From: Bacteroides muris (ex Afrizal et al. 2022)
GTDB taxonomy: Bacteria > Bacteroidota > Bacteroidia > Bacteroidales > Bacteroidaceae
NCBI RefSeq assembly: GCF_004793475.1
Contig: NZ_SRYZ01000025.1
Span: 1-57,693, forward strand
Reading direction: 5' to 3'
DNA: 57,693 nt
Part shown: in pieces, positions 34,648-44,605 of the stretch
How the letters are laid out: each line of letters starts with the position of its first letter
Position numbering within the stretch: position 1 is the stretch's first letter
Program-made: the position numbers and the translations under genes
The notes under the pieces: generated by a model
What the model was told of the DNA's origin: nothing
The model's database searches: none
What the model saw: only the letters and a program-made list of their open reading frames with translations

Positions 34648-37551
34648 ATGAAATCATTTCAATTCAAGTCACTTCTTCTGCTGGCTGCCCTCGTCATTTC
34701 CCTGCCCTCCTTCGGACAAGGACTGAAGGCGTTCAAACTGAAGAACGGTCTTTCCATATATATATGGGAAGACGAATCCAAATCGGACGTATTCGGACTG
34801 GTAGGCGTACGTGCCGGTTCCATCAATGACCCTGAAGAGTACACGGGACTTGCACACTACCTGGAACACGTCATGTTTAAAGGAACGGACAAGATAGGCG
34901 CGCTGAACTGGACGGAAGAAGAACCGATCTACAAGGAAATCATCGCCAAGTACGACCAGATGGCCGAAGAATCCGATCCGGCAAAAAAGGAAACCATCAG
35001 CAAGGAAATCAACGAGCTGACCGTCAAAGCCGGAAAATTGGGGCTTCCCAACGAATACTCCAACCTGATGGAAAGCATGGGTGCCAAAGAAGTGAATGCA
35101 GGAACCTACTATGACTGGACTTTCTATCACAGCTCCTTCCCTGCCTATCAGATAAACAAATGGCTGGAAATCTCCTCACAACGTTTCCTGCATCCCGTAT
35201 TCCGTTCCTTCCAGTCAGAGCTGGAAAATGTGTACGAAGAATACAACCGTTCACAAGACGACCAAGGACGTGCGCAGAACCAGTTCGTGATGGAGAAAGC
35301 CTTTGAAGGACATCCCTACTCCCGTTCCATCATCGGCCTGCCCGAACATCTGAAAAATCCCCGCCTGAGCAGGCTGATTGACTTCTACGAACAATGGTAT
35401 GTACCCGAAAACATGGTACTGGTGCTCGTAGGAAATATCAAAGCCCAACAAATCAGCGGACGCATCAATGCCACCTTCGGACGTCTGGCCGCTAAACCCG
35501 CACCCGAACGCAAGGCCTACCAGAACCTCGAAATAAAGGGCCGCAAACAGTACTCGGCCAAGATAGGATTCTATCCGCAAGTGACAATGGTATTCAACGG
35601 GGTGCCTGCCGGACATCCCGACGAAGATGCTCTGAACATCGCCCTGGCACTGCTGAACAACAACAGCCAGACCGGAACTATGGACAAGCTGGTACTGGAC
35701 GGTGAGCTGACCAGCGCCGGAGCCTACGCCCGCACTTTCCGTGAACAAGGACGCGCCATCGTAGCAGCCATTCCGCTCTACGACGAAAATCAGCGTCGTT
35801 TCGAGTCTACCAAGAGCGCCGAAAAGAAAGCCTTGAAAGCCATCCAGCAAATCGCTACCGGAGAATTCGAGGACTGGAAAATTGATGCCATCAAAGCCGA
35901 GAAGTGCCGCCAGTTCGACCTGGAGATGGAATCGAACGAGGACAAGGCTATGATACTGATGAATGCTTTCTACAACGAGCAGGATTTAGGCGACATACTC
36001 AATTACAAGGACAAGATTATGGCCATCACCACTGACGACATCAAGCGGGTAGCCAAGAAATATCTGTCGGACAATTACTTGGCCCTATATATCGAAAAAG
36101 GAAAACCTGACAAGAACGCCAAGATTGAGAAGCCGGGATACAAACCCGTAGAACCTCCGGTAGGAAAAGAATCGCTCTATGCAACACAATTCAAGAACCT
36201 GCCCATCGGACAGATGGAGGAGAAATTCGCAAACTATGGTGAAGTGCAAATCAAACAGCTGAATGAGCGTTCCAAGATGTACTACACACCCAACAAGGAG
36301 AACAACGTATTCCAGCTGATTGTACAATACGGAGTCGGTGAACGCGAATTCCCGAAACTCGGCTATGCCGCCCAGCTGATGAACAACGCAGGCATCATGG
36401 GAGCCTACGAACCGCAAGAGCTGAAAGAAGAACTCAGCAAACTGAACGCAACCTGCCACGTGACAGCCGATGACGACAATCTCTACATCATCATGGAGGG
36501 TTACGAGGCCACCTTGCCGCAAGTCTGCCAGCTACTTTCACGCCAGATTCTGATGCCAAAACTGGACGAAAAGCAACTGGCACGTCTGAAAGGTTCGGCA
36601 ATGGGTATGCGCCAGCAGCGCAAAGACAACGTCAGCATCCTGAACGAAGCGCTACGCCAATACATGCTCTACGGAGAGAAATCAGACTACATCAAGGAAC
36701 TGACCGACAAGGAGATTTACGAATTACAGATTTCAGAACTGACGGGAGACATCAACCGTGCCTCCAACTACGAGGCAAAGGTATTCTTCACCGGAACACT
36801 CCCCTTCGAGCAAGTATACGACATCCTGAGCAAGAACCTCCCGTTGGTGGCCAACGAACGCCCCTCCAACTCCCCGCAGGCAAAGGAGATGATGCCGGTG
36901 ACCGAAAACACCGTCTACTTCCTGCCTAACAACGATGCAGAACAAGCCCAAATCCACCTCTACATCCCGATGCAGAAGACTGACAAGAAGGACGACGTGC
37001 TGCGTAGCGCATTCAACCAGTACTTCGGCCTTGATTTCACCGGTATCGTTCTGAACGAAATCCGCGAAAAACGCTCCATGGCCTATACAGCCTACGCATT
37101 CGTCGGCACGCAAGGCATAGCCGGAAAGGCAAGCTATCTGCGCGGCTACATCGGTACCCAGAACGACAAGGCAAATGATGCACTGGACGTACTGATGGGG
37201 CTCGTCAACGACATGCCGAAAAATCCGGAACGTATCGACAACATCAAAAGCTATCTCCGCCAAGCCATGCTGACCAGTCACCCCAGCTTCCGCAACAAAG
37301 CCATGGAACTGGTAGGCTTGGGCCACAGAGGCTACACGGACGACCCGGCCAAGGAAAATCTGCCGAAAATAGATGTACTGACCTTTGAAGACATCGTGAA
37401 GTTCTACGAAGAGAACATCAAAGGCAAACCATACTGCATTTCCATCATGGGCAATCCAAAGAACATTGACCTGAAGCGGCTGGAAAAATTCGGCAAGGTA
37501 GTGAAACTGAATGAACGAAAACTCTTCAACACGAAGGATGCATTGTTCTAA
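34648..37551 (+). CDS. M16-family zinc peptidase, two-domain (pitrilysin-like)
   Basis: 967 residues. Signal peptide about 1-23 (MKSFQFKSLLLLAALVISLP). The first half has the inverted zinc motif HYLEH (H70, E73, H74) with a distal Glu in ENVYEEYN. The second half (from about 510) is the inactive M16 repeat that closes the clamshell; it includes the REKRSMAYTAYAF segment. It degrades peptides, probably in the periplasm. A -7 box TAGCTTTG lies about 50 nt upstream. The large spacing to neighbours and a strong terminator at 37616-37662 indicate a single-gene unit. Confidence 0.94.
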   Translation: MKSFQFKSLLLLAALVISLPSFGQGLKAFKLKNGLSIYIWEDESKSDVFGLVGVRAGSINDPEEYTGLAHYLEHVMFKGTDKIGALNWTEEEPIYKEIIAKYDQMAEESDPAKKETISKEINELTVKAGKLGLPNEYSNLMESMGAKEVNAGTYYDWTFYHSSFPAYQINKWLEISSQRFLHPVFRSFQSELENVYEEYNRSQDDQGRAQNQFVMEKAFEGHPYSRSIIGLPEHLKNPRLSRLIDFYEQWYVPENMVLVLVGNIKAQQISGRINATFGRLAAKPAPERKAYQNLEIKGRKQYSAKIGFYPQVTMVFNGVPAGHPDEDALNIALALLNNNSQTGTMDKLVLDGELTSAGAYARTFREQGRAIVAAIPLYDENQRRFESTKSAEKKALKAIQQIATGEFEDWKIDAIKAEKCRQFDLEMESNEDKAMILMNAFYNEQDLGDILNYKDKIMAITTDDIKRVAKKYLSDNYLALYIEKGKPDKNAKIEKPGYKPVEPPVGKESLYATQFKNLPIGQMEEKFANYGEVQIKQLNERSKMYYTPNKENNVFQLIVQYGVGEREFPKLGYAAQLMNNAGIMGAYEPQELKEELSKLNATCHVTADDDNLYIIMEGYEATLPQVCQLLSRQILMPKLDEKQLARLKGSAMGMRQQRKDNVSILNEALRQYMLYGEKSDYIKELTDKEIYELQISELTGDINRASNYEAKVFFTGTLPFEQVYDILSKNLPLVANERPSNSPQAKEMMPVTENTVYFLPNNDAEQAQIHLYIPMQKTDKKDDVLRSAFNQYFGLDFTGIVLNEIREKRSMAYTAYAFVGTQGIAGKASYLRGYIGTQNDKANDALDVLMGLVNDMPKNPERIDNIKSYLRQAMLTSHPSFRNKAMELVGLGHRGYTDDPAKENLPKIDVLTFEDIVKFYEENIKGKPYCISIMGNPKNIDLKRLEKFGKVVKLNERKLFNTKDALF

Positions 37552-37615
37552 CCCTGTCTTATCCCTTTAACAATCCTATCCTCGTTCCCCCTCATCAGGG
37601 GAACGTGGAGTATAA

Positions 37616-37662
37616 AAGATTCCCCGACATTTCGGTTGCAAATGCCGGGGAATCTTATTTTT
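37616..37662 (+). terminator. terminator of M16 peptidase gene
   Basis: Stem AAGATTCCCCG (37616-37626) with CGGGGAATCTT, extended inward by CATTT/AAATG, followed by ATTTTTAA. A smaller stem CGTTCCCC/GGGGAACG sits upstream at 37583-37605. Confidence 0.87.
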
Positions 37663-37739
37663 AATATCTGAAGTTCCTTTGCACAATGCCCGGAGTTTCA
37701 CCGGAAAATCCCTAAGGTTCTCGGACGGCAGACAACAGA

Positions 37740-38372
37740 CTACATTTCCTGCTCCTCTTCATTGCCCGAAAGGATAGGCAGACAAATCCTATACTTCACC
37801 GCCAGTATGCGGGTGACGAACACCGTCACACCACCCACAATCTGGCACACGAAAGCCTCCATCCCCAAAAGGTAGCATATCCAGTAGAAAGTCCCTCCCA
37901 CCACACATGCCATCGCATAAATCTCCTTTCGGAATATCAGTGGAATTTCATTAATGAATACATCACGTATCACACCACCCGCAGCCCCGGTAATGCTGCC
38001 CATGATAATGGCTACCCAGAAAGGATAGCCCAGAGCGATGCTCTTGCCCACACCGACCACCGTGAACAGCGCCAGGCCGATACTGTCGAATATGAAGAAT
38101 GTATTGTTCAGATGGATGAGGTGCTTGCCGAAGAGAATGACCCACAACAAGGCCAGTCCGGTACAAATCAAGTAAATGGGATCCGTCATCCAGCCCGGGG
38201 TGACGTCCAGTAGCAGGTCGCGTATCGTACCTCCTCCGATGGCCGTCACAAAACCCACTACATACGCACCGAACCAGTCGAACCGTTTGGCCGAAGCCAG
38301 ACGTATGCCACTGATGGCAAAAGCAAACGTACCGATAAAATCGAGTATCTGAACAAATGTTGGCATTATCAT
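37740..38372 (-). CDS. trimeric intracellular cation (TRIC)-type membrane protein, UPF0126/YicG family
   Basis: 210 residues, seven membrane segments built from two three-helix repeats. Repeat signatures: FAFAISGIRLA, GFVTAIGGGTIRDLLL and the second copy MGSITGAAGGVIRDVF. Prokaryotic members form trimeric K+/Na+-permeable channels; many annotations still read UPF0126. ATG 38372 (MIMPTF) or 38366 are both possible starts. Divergent from the WecB-like gene. Confidence 0.88.
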   Translation of the reverse strand: MIMPTFVQILDFIGTFAFAISGIRLASAKRFDWFGAYVVGFVTAIGGGTIRDLLLDVTPGWMTDPIYLICTGLALLWVILFGKHLIHLNNTFFIFDSIGLALFTVVGVGKSIALGYPFWVAIIMGSITGAAGGVIRDVFINEIPLIFRKEIYAMACVVGGTFYWICYLLGMEAFVCQIVGGVTVFVTRILAVKYRICLPILSGNEEEQEM

Positions 38373-38554
38373 TTTGAAAATAAAAATTATAAATTAAACA
38401 ACTACTTCGCATATCCGAAATTAAATCCAAGTATCCAAAATTGAAAAAGAAAGCAGGCATTTTCAACAGACATCCTGAAAATAATAGGCAAAGTAACAAA
38501 TAATTTCCCTAAGAAAACGTATTTTTGTCGTATCATTTTTCACCAACTACGACA

Positions 38555-39649
38555 ATGAAAATAACAATCGTATCGGGCGCACGCCCCAACTTCATGAAAA
38601 TAGCCCCCATCTGCCGTGCCATCGACACTGCCAGAGAGGCCGGAAAGAACATCTCCTACCGCATCGTCTACACCGGTCCGCAGGATGACACCAGCCTGGA
38701 TGCCTCGCTCTTCTCCGACCTCTCCATGAGGAAACCGGATGCCTGCCTCGGCGTCACCGGACACGACCACTCACAGGTGGCAGCTTCCATCATGCTTGCT
38801 TTCGAGAAAGAGTTGGACCAACATCCCGCCCAAATAGTACTGGTAGTAGACGACATGACCGCCACCATGAGCTGTTCCATCGTTGCCAAGAAACGTGGGC
38901 TGAAGGTGGCACACGTCATAGCCGGCACACGCTCCTTCGACATGAACATGCCCCGCGAGGTGAACCGCACCATCGTGGATGCCATCTCCGACTATCTCTT
39001 CACCGCCGGAATGATTGCCAACCGCAACCTCAACCAGGAAGGCATGATACCCGACTATATCCACTACGTGGGCAACATACTGATTGATACCATCCGCTTC
39101 AACCGACACCGTCTGGTGCAGCCCTTATGGTTCTCCAGCCTCGGCCTGCGGAAAGGAAACTACCTGCTGCTCACCCTCAACCGCCGCGACCTGCTGGAAA
39201 AGAAGACCGTATTGCACTCCCTGCTCCAGACCGTCATTGAAAAGGCCGACGGCATGCCTATCGTTGCCCCGCTGCACCCCTACGTGCAAAAGGCGGTGAA
39301 GTCGCTGGAACTGGATGCCCCCAACCTACACATCCTGCCTCCACAGCGCTACCTGCACTTCGGGTTCCTCATCAACCAAGCGCGAGGCATAATCACCGAC
39401 TCAGGCAACATCGCTGAAGAAGCCACCTTTCTCGATGTCCCTTGCATCACCCTCAATACCTATGCCGAGCATCCCGAAACCTGGCGTATCGGTACCAATG
39501 AGCTGGTCGGCGAGAATTCCTTTGCCCTCTCCGCCTCACTTGACAAGTTACTGCAGGGCGAATGGAAGCACGCCACCCTCCCCGACCGCTGGGACGGACG
39601 GACAGCGGAACGCATCGTACAGACACTACTGAACGGAAACAATTCATAA
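38555..39649 (+). CDS. UDP-N-acetylglucosamine 2-epimerase-like protein with altered active site
   Basis: 364 residues with the GT-B fold of WecB. SGARPNFMKIAP at the start, VVDDMTATM, AHVIAGTRSFDMNMPREVNR, LTLNRRDL and ITDSGNIAEEATFLDVPC align with the family. In E. coli WecB the catalytic set is D95, E117, E131 and H213. Here D95 and E131 appear kept, but E117 is Ile (HVIAG) and H213 is Asn (LNRRD). It may bind a UDP sugar without epimerising it, or use another substrate. It stands alone, not in a polysaccharide cluster. The start at 38555 is chosen over 38525 because the conserved part begins at once. Confidence 0.8.
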   Translation: MKITIVSGARPNFMKIAPICRAIDTAREAGKNISYRIVYTGPQDDTSLDASLFSDLSMRKPDACLGVTGHDHSQVAASIMLAFEKELDQHPAQIVLVVDDMTATMSCSIVAKKRGLKVAHVIAGTRSFDMNMPREVNRTIVDAISDYLFTAGMIANRNLNQEGMIPDYIHYVGNILIDTIRFNRHRLVQPLWFSSLGLRKGNYLLLTLNRRDLLEKKTVLHSLLQTVIEKADGMPIVAPLHPYVQKAVKSLELDAPNLHILPPQRYLHFGFLINQARGIITDSGNIAEEATFLDVPCITLNTYAEHPETWRIGTNELVGENSFALSASLDKLLQGEWKHATLPDRWDGRTAERIVQTLLNGNNS

Positions 39650-39947
39650 TCCTTCGTGAACTCCATCCCAAGCTTGAGAACATATGTCCCAAGCCTACGG
39701 ATGCTTATCCCAAGCTTTGGTTTTTCTATCCCAAAGCTTGGGATAGAACTTTCTCTATGCGTTGTACAACTTTATCCTTTATGCCCAGTAGTTTTTCTGC
39801 AAGAATCCTTTACTTTTTTTACCTGTATACAACAAACAAGCACAAGGCTTTCACGTTCATTTAACCTTATCTCTTGTATCTTTAGTCTATATTTGCTTCT
39901 CGGTTAACCTTAATTTGTTAACTTTGCGCCCGAATTATCTGTAACTT
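39650..39947. other. intergenic region with repeats and a promoter
   Basis: 298 nt. Contains four 21-nt-spaced repeats (39665-39748), an A/T-rich middle and a -7 box TAACTTTG at 39919-39926; TTTG lies at 39892-39895, slightly farther than usual (23 nt). No gene is seen. Confidence 0.6.
39665..39748. repeat. 21-nt-period dyad repeats, locus B
   Basis: CCCAA cores at 39667, 39688, 39709 and 39730, each exactly 21 nt apart. The last unit (39728-39748) is ATCCCAAAGCTTGGGATAGA followed by A and agrees with the first unit of locus A (14703) at 19 of 21 positions. Including the preceding TTGGTTT-TCT the match runs over about 32 nt. The units lie just after the WecB-like stop codon. Confidence 0.75.
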
Positions 39948-42533
39948 ATGAAGCAAAGATATACAATTTACGTCCTTTTCCTGCTGTCACTGTTCGTCTC
40001 CATCAGCACATCTGCCCAGATTAAGGGGGTTATCACAGACTCTCTCACGAACGAGCCGTTGATGTACATCACCGTACAATATGAAGGGAAAGGTGTAGGC
40101 GGCATCTCCAATGCAAACGGTGAATACCAAGTCGAAAACCGTAAAGGCTGGGATGAACTGACATTCTCCGCCATAGGCTACATCACCAAGAAAGTGAAAC
40201 TGAAGCCTGGCACCCGGACGCTGAACGTCAAGTTGCAACCGGACGACATCTTACTCTCCGAAGTCGTGGTGAAACCCAAGAAGGAAAAATATTCACGCAA
40301 GAACAACCCCGCCGTGGAGTTCATGAAGAAGGTCATCGAAAACAAAAAGGCGCTGAAACTGGAAGAGAACGACTACTACCAGTATCAGAAATACGAGAAA
40401 ATGAAAATGTCGCTCAACGATGTCACCCCCGACAAAATGGAGAAAGGCATCTACAAAAAGTTCTCTTTCTTCAAAGACCAAGTGGAAGTATCGCCCAAGA
40501 CCAGCAAGATGATTCTGCCCATCTCTATCAAAGAGACGGCCAGCAAGACTATTTTCCGCAAAAACCCCAAGAGCGAAAAGACTATTATCGAAGGTATGAA
40601 TTCTACCGGCATCGAGGAGTTCTTCAACACCGGAGACATGCTGGGGACCATCCTCACGGACGTATTCTCCGACATCAACATCTACGACGACGACATCCGA
40701 CTGCTGCAACGCCGCTTCGTCAGCCCCATCGGCCGCGGAGCCATCAGCTTCTACAAATACTATCTGATGGACACGCTCATGGTAGACAAGCAGGAATGCG
40801 TGCATCTCACTTTCGTTCCGCAGAACCCGCAGGACTTTGGCTTCACGGGGCACCTCTACGTTGTGAAGGACTCCACCTATGCCGTGAAGAAATGCACCAT
40901 GAACCTGCCCAAGAAGACGGGTGTCAACTTCGTGGAGAACCTCGACATCGTGCAGCAGTTCGAACAGCTGCCCGACAGCAACTGGGTGCTGACTGACGAC
41001 GACATGACCGTGGAACTGCACTTCGTGAAAGGCATCCAAGGGCTGGAAGTGCAGCGGACCACCAAGTACAGCGACTATCAATTCGCAGAGATAGAACCCC
41101 GCCTCTTCCGTCTGAAAGGGAACGTCATCAAGGAAGCGAACATGCTTGCCAAGAGCGACGAATATTGGGCGAAAGTACGTCAAGTGCCCCTTACCAAGAA
41201 GGAGAGCACGATGGATGTATTCATGAACCGTATCGAGCAGATTCCCGGCTTCAAGTACGTCATCTTCGGGGCGAAAGCCTTGATTGAGAACTTTGTGGAG
41301 ACGGGCAGCAAGAACCATCCCAGCAAGTTCGACTTCGGCCCCATCAATACAATGATAACCAGCAACTACGTCAACGGCACGCGTTTCCGTCTGAGCGGCA
41401 TGACGACCGGTAACCTCGACCCGCACTGGAGCCTGAGCGGTTACGGCGCCTACGGAACCAAAGACAAGAAATGGTTCTACTCCGGGCAAGTGGCCTACTC
41501 CTTCAACAAGCGCGAATACGTATTGTGGGAGTTCCCGAAGCACTACGTCGCCTTCAAGTACACCTACGACGTAATGTCTCCCATGGACAAGTACCTCGCC
41601 ACGGACAAGGACAACTTGTTTGTCGGCTGGAAATGGACCACTGTAGACCAGATGTCCTACATGCGCGACGCCACGCTGACTTACGAGCTGGAGACCAATA
41701 CCGGCTTCTCCGTCCAAGCCATGGCGCGCCACCGCAACGACCAGCCAGCGGGACAGCTGCAATACTGGAAGAACAACGGAGAGATACTGGGGCAATGGGA
41801 TGAAAAGAACACGCTGGTGCACGACATCACCACCACCGAGCTGGGTGTGACCCTGCGTTATGCTCCTGGCGAAACCTTCGTCAACACCAAGCAGCGGCGC
41901 GTACCCGTGTCGCTGGATGCGCCGACCTTCACCCTCTCCCACACCGCCGGCTTCAAGGGCGTGCTGGGCGGAGAGTACGACTTCAACCTGACGGAAGCCA
42001 GCATCCGCAAGCGCTTCTGGCTCGGCTCGTGGGGCAAGCTGGACGTAACGGCACGTGCCGGTGCGCAATGGAACACCGTTCCCTTTCCCCTGCTGAACCT
42101 GCCGATGGCGAACCTTTCATACATCACGCAGAACAACGAGTCCTTCAACCTCATCAACAACATGGAGTTCCTGAACGACCGCTATGCCTCCCTCAACCTA
42201 AGCTACGACATGAACGGAAAGCTCTTCAACCGCCTCCCGCTCATCAAGAAGCTGAAGTGGCGCGAGATGTTCCGCATCCGTGGTTTGTGGGGCACGCTGA
42301 CGGACAAGAACAATCCGTACAAGAGCAACAACCCCGACTTGTTCCTCTTCCCCATGCGCGACGGTGTACCCACCAGCCATGTCATGAGCAAGACTCCCTA
42401 TGTGGAAGCCAGTGTAGGTATCTACAATATCTTCAAGCTGCTCCATATAGAATATGTACGCCGACTGACCTATACTGACATACCGGGAGTGAAGAAGGGG
42501 GGCATACGGTTTATGATATTAATGATATTCTAA
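39948..42533 (+). CDS. DUF5686 outer-membrane protein with carboxypeptidase-like regulatory domain
   Basis: 861 residues. Signal peptide 1-23 (ends STSAQ), then a CarboxypepD_reg-like beta domain (about 25-100: IKGVITDSLTNEPLMYITVQ) as found on SusC/TonB receptors, and the long DUF5686 region to the end, predicted to form a barrel. A plug domain and TonB box are not evident. The family is common in Bacteroidota and unassigned in function. rarA starts 15 nt downstream, so the two may share a transcript. Confidence 0.85.
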   Translation: MKQRYTIYVLFLLSLFVSISTSAQIKGVITDSLTNEPLMYITVQYEGKGVGGISNANGEYQVENRKGWDELTFSAIGYITKKVKLKPGTRTLNVKLQPDDILLSEVVVKPKKEKYSRKNNPAVEFMKKVIENKKALKLEENDYYQYQKYEKMKMSLNDVTPDKMEKGIYKKFSFFKDQVEVSPKTSKMILPISIKETASKTIFRKNPKSEKTIIEGMNSTGIEEFFNTGDMLGTILTDVFSDINIYDDDIRLLQRRFVSPIGRGAISFYKYYLMDTLMVDKQECVHLTFVPQNPQDFGFTGHLYVVKDSTYAVKKCTMNLPKKTGVNFVENLDIVQQFEQLPDSNWVLTDDDMTVELHFVKGIQGLEVQRTTKYSDYQFAEIEPRLFRLKGNVIKEANMLAKSDEYWAKVRQVPLTKKESTMDVFMNRIEQIPGFKYVIFGAKALIENFVETGSKNHPSKFDFGPINTMITSNYVNGTRFRLSGMTTGNLDPHWSLSGYGAYGTKDKKWFYSGQVAYSFNKREYVLWEFPKHYVAFKYTYDVMSPMDKYLATDKDNLFVGWKWTTVDQMSYMRDATLTYELETNTGFSVQAMARHRNDQPAGQLQYWKNNGEILGQWDEKNTLVHDITTTELGVTLRYAPGETFVNTKQRRVPVSLDAPTFTLSHTAGFKGVLGGEYDFNLTEASIRKRFWLGSWGKLDVTARAGAQWNTVPFPLLNLPMANLSYITQNNESFNLINNMEFLNDRYASLNLSYDMNGKLFNRLPLIKKLKWREMFRIRGLWGTLTDKNNPYKSNNPDLFLFPMRDGVPTSHVMSKTPYVEASVGIYNIFKLLHIEYVRRLTYTDIPGVKKGGIRFMILMIF

Positions 42534-42548
42534 AATCTATAACTCAAC

Positions 42549-43817
42549 ATGCAACCATTAGCGGAACGGCTTCGGCCAAGAACATTGGATGAATATATTG
42601 GCCAGAAACATCTGGTCGGTCAAGATGCGGTGTTGCGCAAGATGATTGACGCGGGACGTATCTCTTCGTTTATCCTGTGGGGACCTCCGGGAGTGGGAAA
42701 GACCACTTTGGCACAGATTATCGCCAACAAGCTGGAAACCCCTTTCTATACGCTCAGTGCCGTGACCAGTGGCGTGAAGGACGTGCGCGACGTGATAGTG
42801 CGTGCCAAGAGTAACCGTTTCTTCTCACAAGCCAGCCCCATCCTTTTCATTGACGAGATACACCGCTTCAGCAAGTCGCAGCAAGACTCGCTGCTGGGAG
42901 CCGTGGAGCAAGGCACCGTGACGCTGATAGGCGCCACTACGGAGAACCCGTCGTTCGAAGTCATCCGTCCGTTGCTGTCGCGCTGCCAGCTCTATACCCT
43001 GAAGTCACTGGAAAAGGACGACCTGCTGGAACTGTTGCAACGCGCCATCATCACGGACATCGTGCTAAAGGAACGGAAAATAGAACTGAAAGAAACTACC
43101 GCCATGCTCCGCTTCAGCGGAGGGGATGCACGCAAGCTGCTCAACATCCTCGAGCTGGTGGTAGACTCCGAAGCCGCAGACCCCGTCGTCATTACCGACG
43201 ATATGGTGACCGAACGCCTGCAACAGAATCCTCTTGCCTACGACAAGGACGGGGAGATGCACTACGACATCATCTCCGCTTTCATCAAATCCATCCGTGG
43301 CAGCGACCCGGACGGCGCCATCTACTGGCTGGCACGCATGGTCGAAGGCGGTGAAGACCCTGCCTTCATAGCTCGCCGCCTCGTCATCTCCGCCTCTGAA
43401 GACATCGGACTGGCCAACCCCAACGCGCTGCTGCTTGCCAACGCCTGCTTCGACACCCTGATGAAAGTGGGATGGCCTGAAGGACGCATCCCGCTGGCAG
43501 AAGCTACCATATACCTCGCCACCAGCCCCAAGAGCAATTCGGCCTACATGGCCATCAACAACGCACTGGAAGTAGTACGCGAAACGGGTAACCTCCCCGT
43601 CCCACTGCATCTGCGCAACGCGCCCACCAAGCTGATGAAGCAGTTGGGCTACGGCGAGAAGTACAAGTACGCCCACGACTACCCCGGCAACTTCGTCAAA
43701 CAGCAATTCCTGCCCGACGAACTGAAAGACCGCCGTATCTGGGAACCGCAACTCAATCCTGCCGAGCAAAAGCACAAGGAACGGATGCAGCAACTTTGGG
43801 GAAAAGAGAGGTTTTAG
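42549..43817 (+). CDS. rarA: replication-associated recombination protein A (AAA+ ATPase)
   Basis: 422 residues, RarA/MgsA/WRNIP1 family. Walker A GPPGVGKTT (about 40-48), Walker B FIDEIHRFSKSQQD (about 100), sensor 1 GATTENPSFE, then the clamp-loader-like C-terminal domain and MgsA tetramerisation part (KYAHDYPGNFVKQQFLP). It acts at stalled forks with SSB. The end overlaps the converging broken outer-membrane gene by 4 nt. Confidence 0.95.
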   Translation: MQPLAERLRPRTLDEYIGQKHLVGQDAVLRKMIDAGRISSFILWGPPGVGKTTLAQIIANKLETPFYTLSAVTSGVKDVRDVIVRAKSNRFFSQASPILFIDEIHRFSKSQQDSLLGAVEQGTVTLIGATTENPSFEVIRPLLSRCQLYTLKSLEKDDLLELLQRAIITDIVLKERKIELKETTAMLRFSGGDARKLLNILELVVDSEAADPVVITDDMVTERLQQNPLAYDKDGEMHYDIISAFIKSIRGSDPDGAIYWLARMVEGGEDPAFIARRLVISASEDIGLANPNALLLANACFDTLMKVGWPEGRIPLAEATIYLATSPKSNSAYMAINNALEVVRETGNLPVPLHLRNAPTKLMKQLGYGEKYKYAHDYPGNFVKQQFLPDELKDRRIWEPQLNPAEQKHKERMQQLWGKERF

Positions 43818-44574
43818 AACAGACGGAAACCCAGCCCCAAACTGAAATGAAACGCATCGACGTATTTATCCTCTACGCGTTGCCGCTCCCTCAATTCGAG
43901 TGTATAGAGATTATGCAGGGTATACTCCCCGTATGAAGAACCGGCAGTCACTATATAAGAAACCCCGGCATAAAGACAGACCCGCTTGGGCAAATGGTAG
44001 AGCAACTGTATTCCGGGAGTGATGGAGAAAGCATTACGTTTGTCTTTCTCCATCTCCAGCACAAAGAAATCGACGTCGTTCGTTCCTTCATGCTTGAGGT
44101 AAGATGAATAACCGGTCTCAGAAAAACCGGTTATTCCGATGCCGAAGGAAGGCTGTATATCCCAGTTGCCAATGCTGCAACGATAGACGATTCCGGCACT
44201 GAAATTACCGTCAATACTTCCGAGCGACACTTCCACCTGATTGAAACCAAGCACCTTACCGTCGTACAGATACTCTTGTCCACTTCCCGGATTCAGTAAC
44301 AACTGTGCTTGCACTCCCCATGATTTATGCCAGAAATATCTGCCTCCCAATGTCAAAGCGTAATTCAGCTGATGATAATCGTTCAGACACAACCACGAGG
44401 ATATCCTGCGGGCAGAAGTCATATAGGCCATTCCCACCATAATCCACGCCTACTTATTCACTACAAAGATGCTTCCAGCTGTATACGACCGTGATTCAAG
44501 ATATATTGTGCACAGACGTTTGCAGTAGCCATGCAACCCAGCAGAAAGAGAGAGATACGTTTGACAATACCCAT
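43814..44574 (-). pseudogene. outer-membrane protein gene, broken near its 5' end
   Basis: The minus strand starts with a good signal peptide at 44574 (MGIVKRISLFLLGCMATANV, then CAQYILNHGRIQLEASL) and stops at TAG/TGA (44461-44466). A second open part in another frame (43814 to about 44440, 208 residues) is a barrel-like protein with ALTLGGRYFWHKSWGVQAQ and a final GFRLF. The two would make one protein of about 245 residues. The break coincides with a 27-bp sequence that also occurs inverted at 46211-46237. The downstream part could be translated from ATG 44440, but would lack a signal peptide. Confidence 0.7.
44439..44465. repeat. 27-bp inverted repeat, left copy
   Basis: On the minus strand TGTAGTGAATAAGTAGGCGT plus GGATTAT. 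It is identical to 46211-46237 on the plus strand, and the inner edges are 1745 nt apart. It lies exactly where the outer-membrane gene loses its frame. Confidence 0.85.
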
Positions 44575-44605
44575 AATCCTATTTTTACAATATAAATAGA
44601 GTGAA

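Noticed and set aside
40293..42068. Open frame of about 590 codons on the minus strand
   Set aside because: Antisense shadow of the DUF5686 gene, rich in His and Val, with no start context or homology I recognise.
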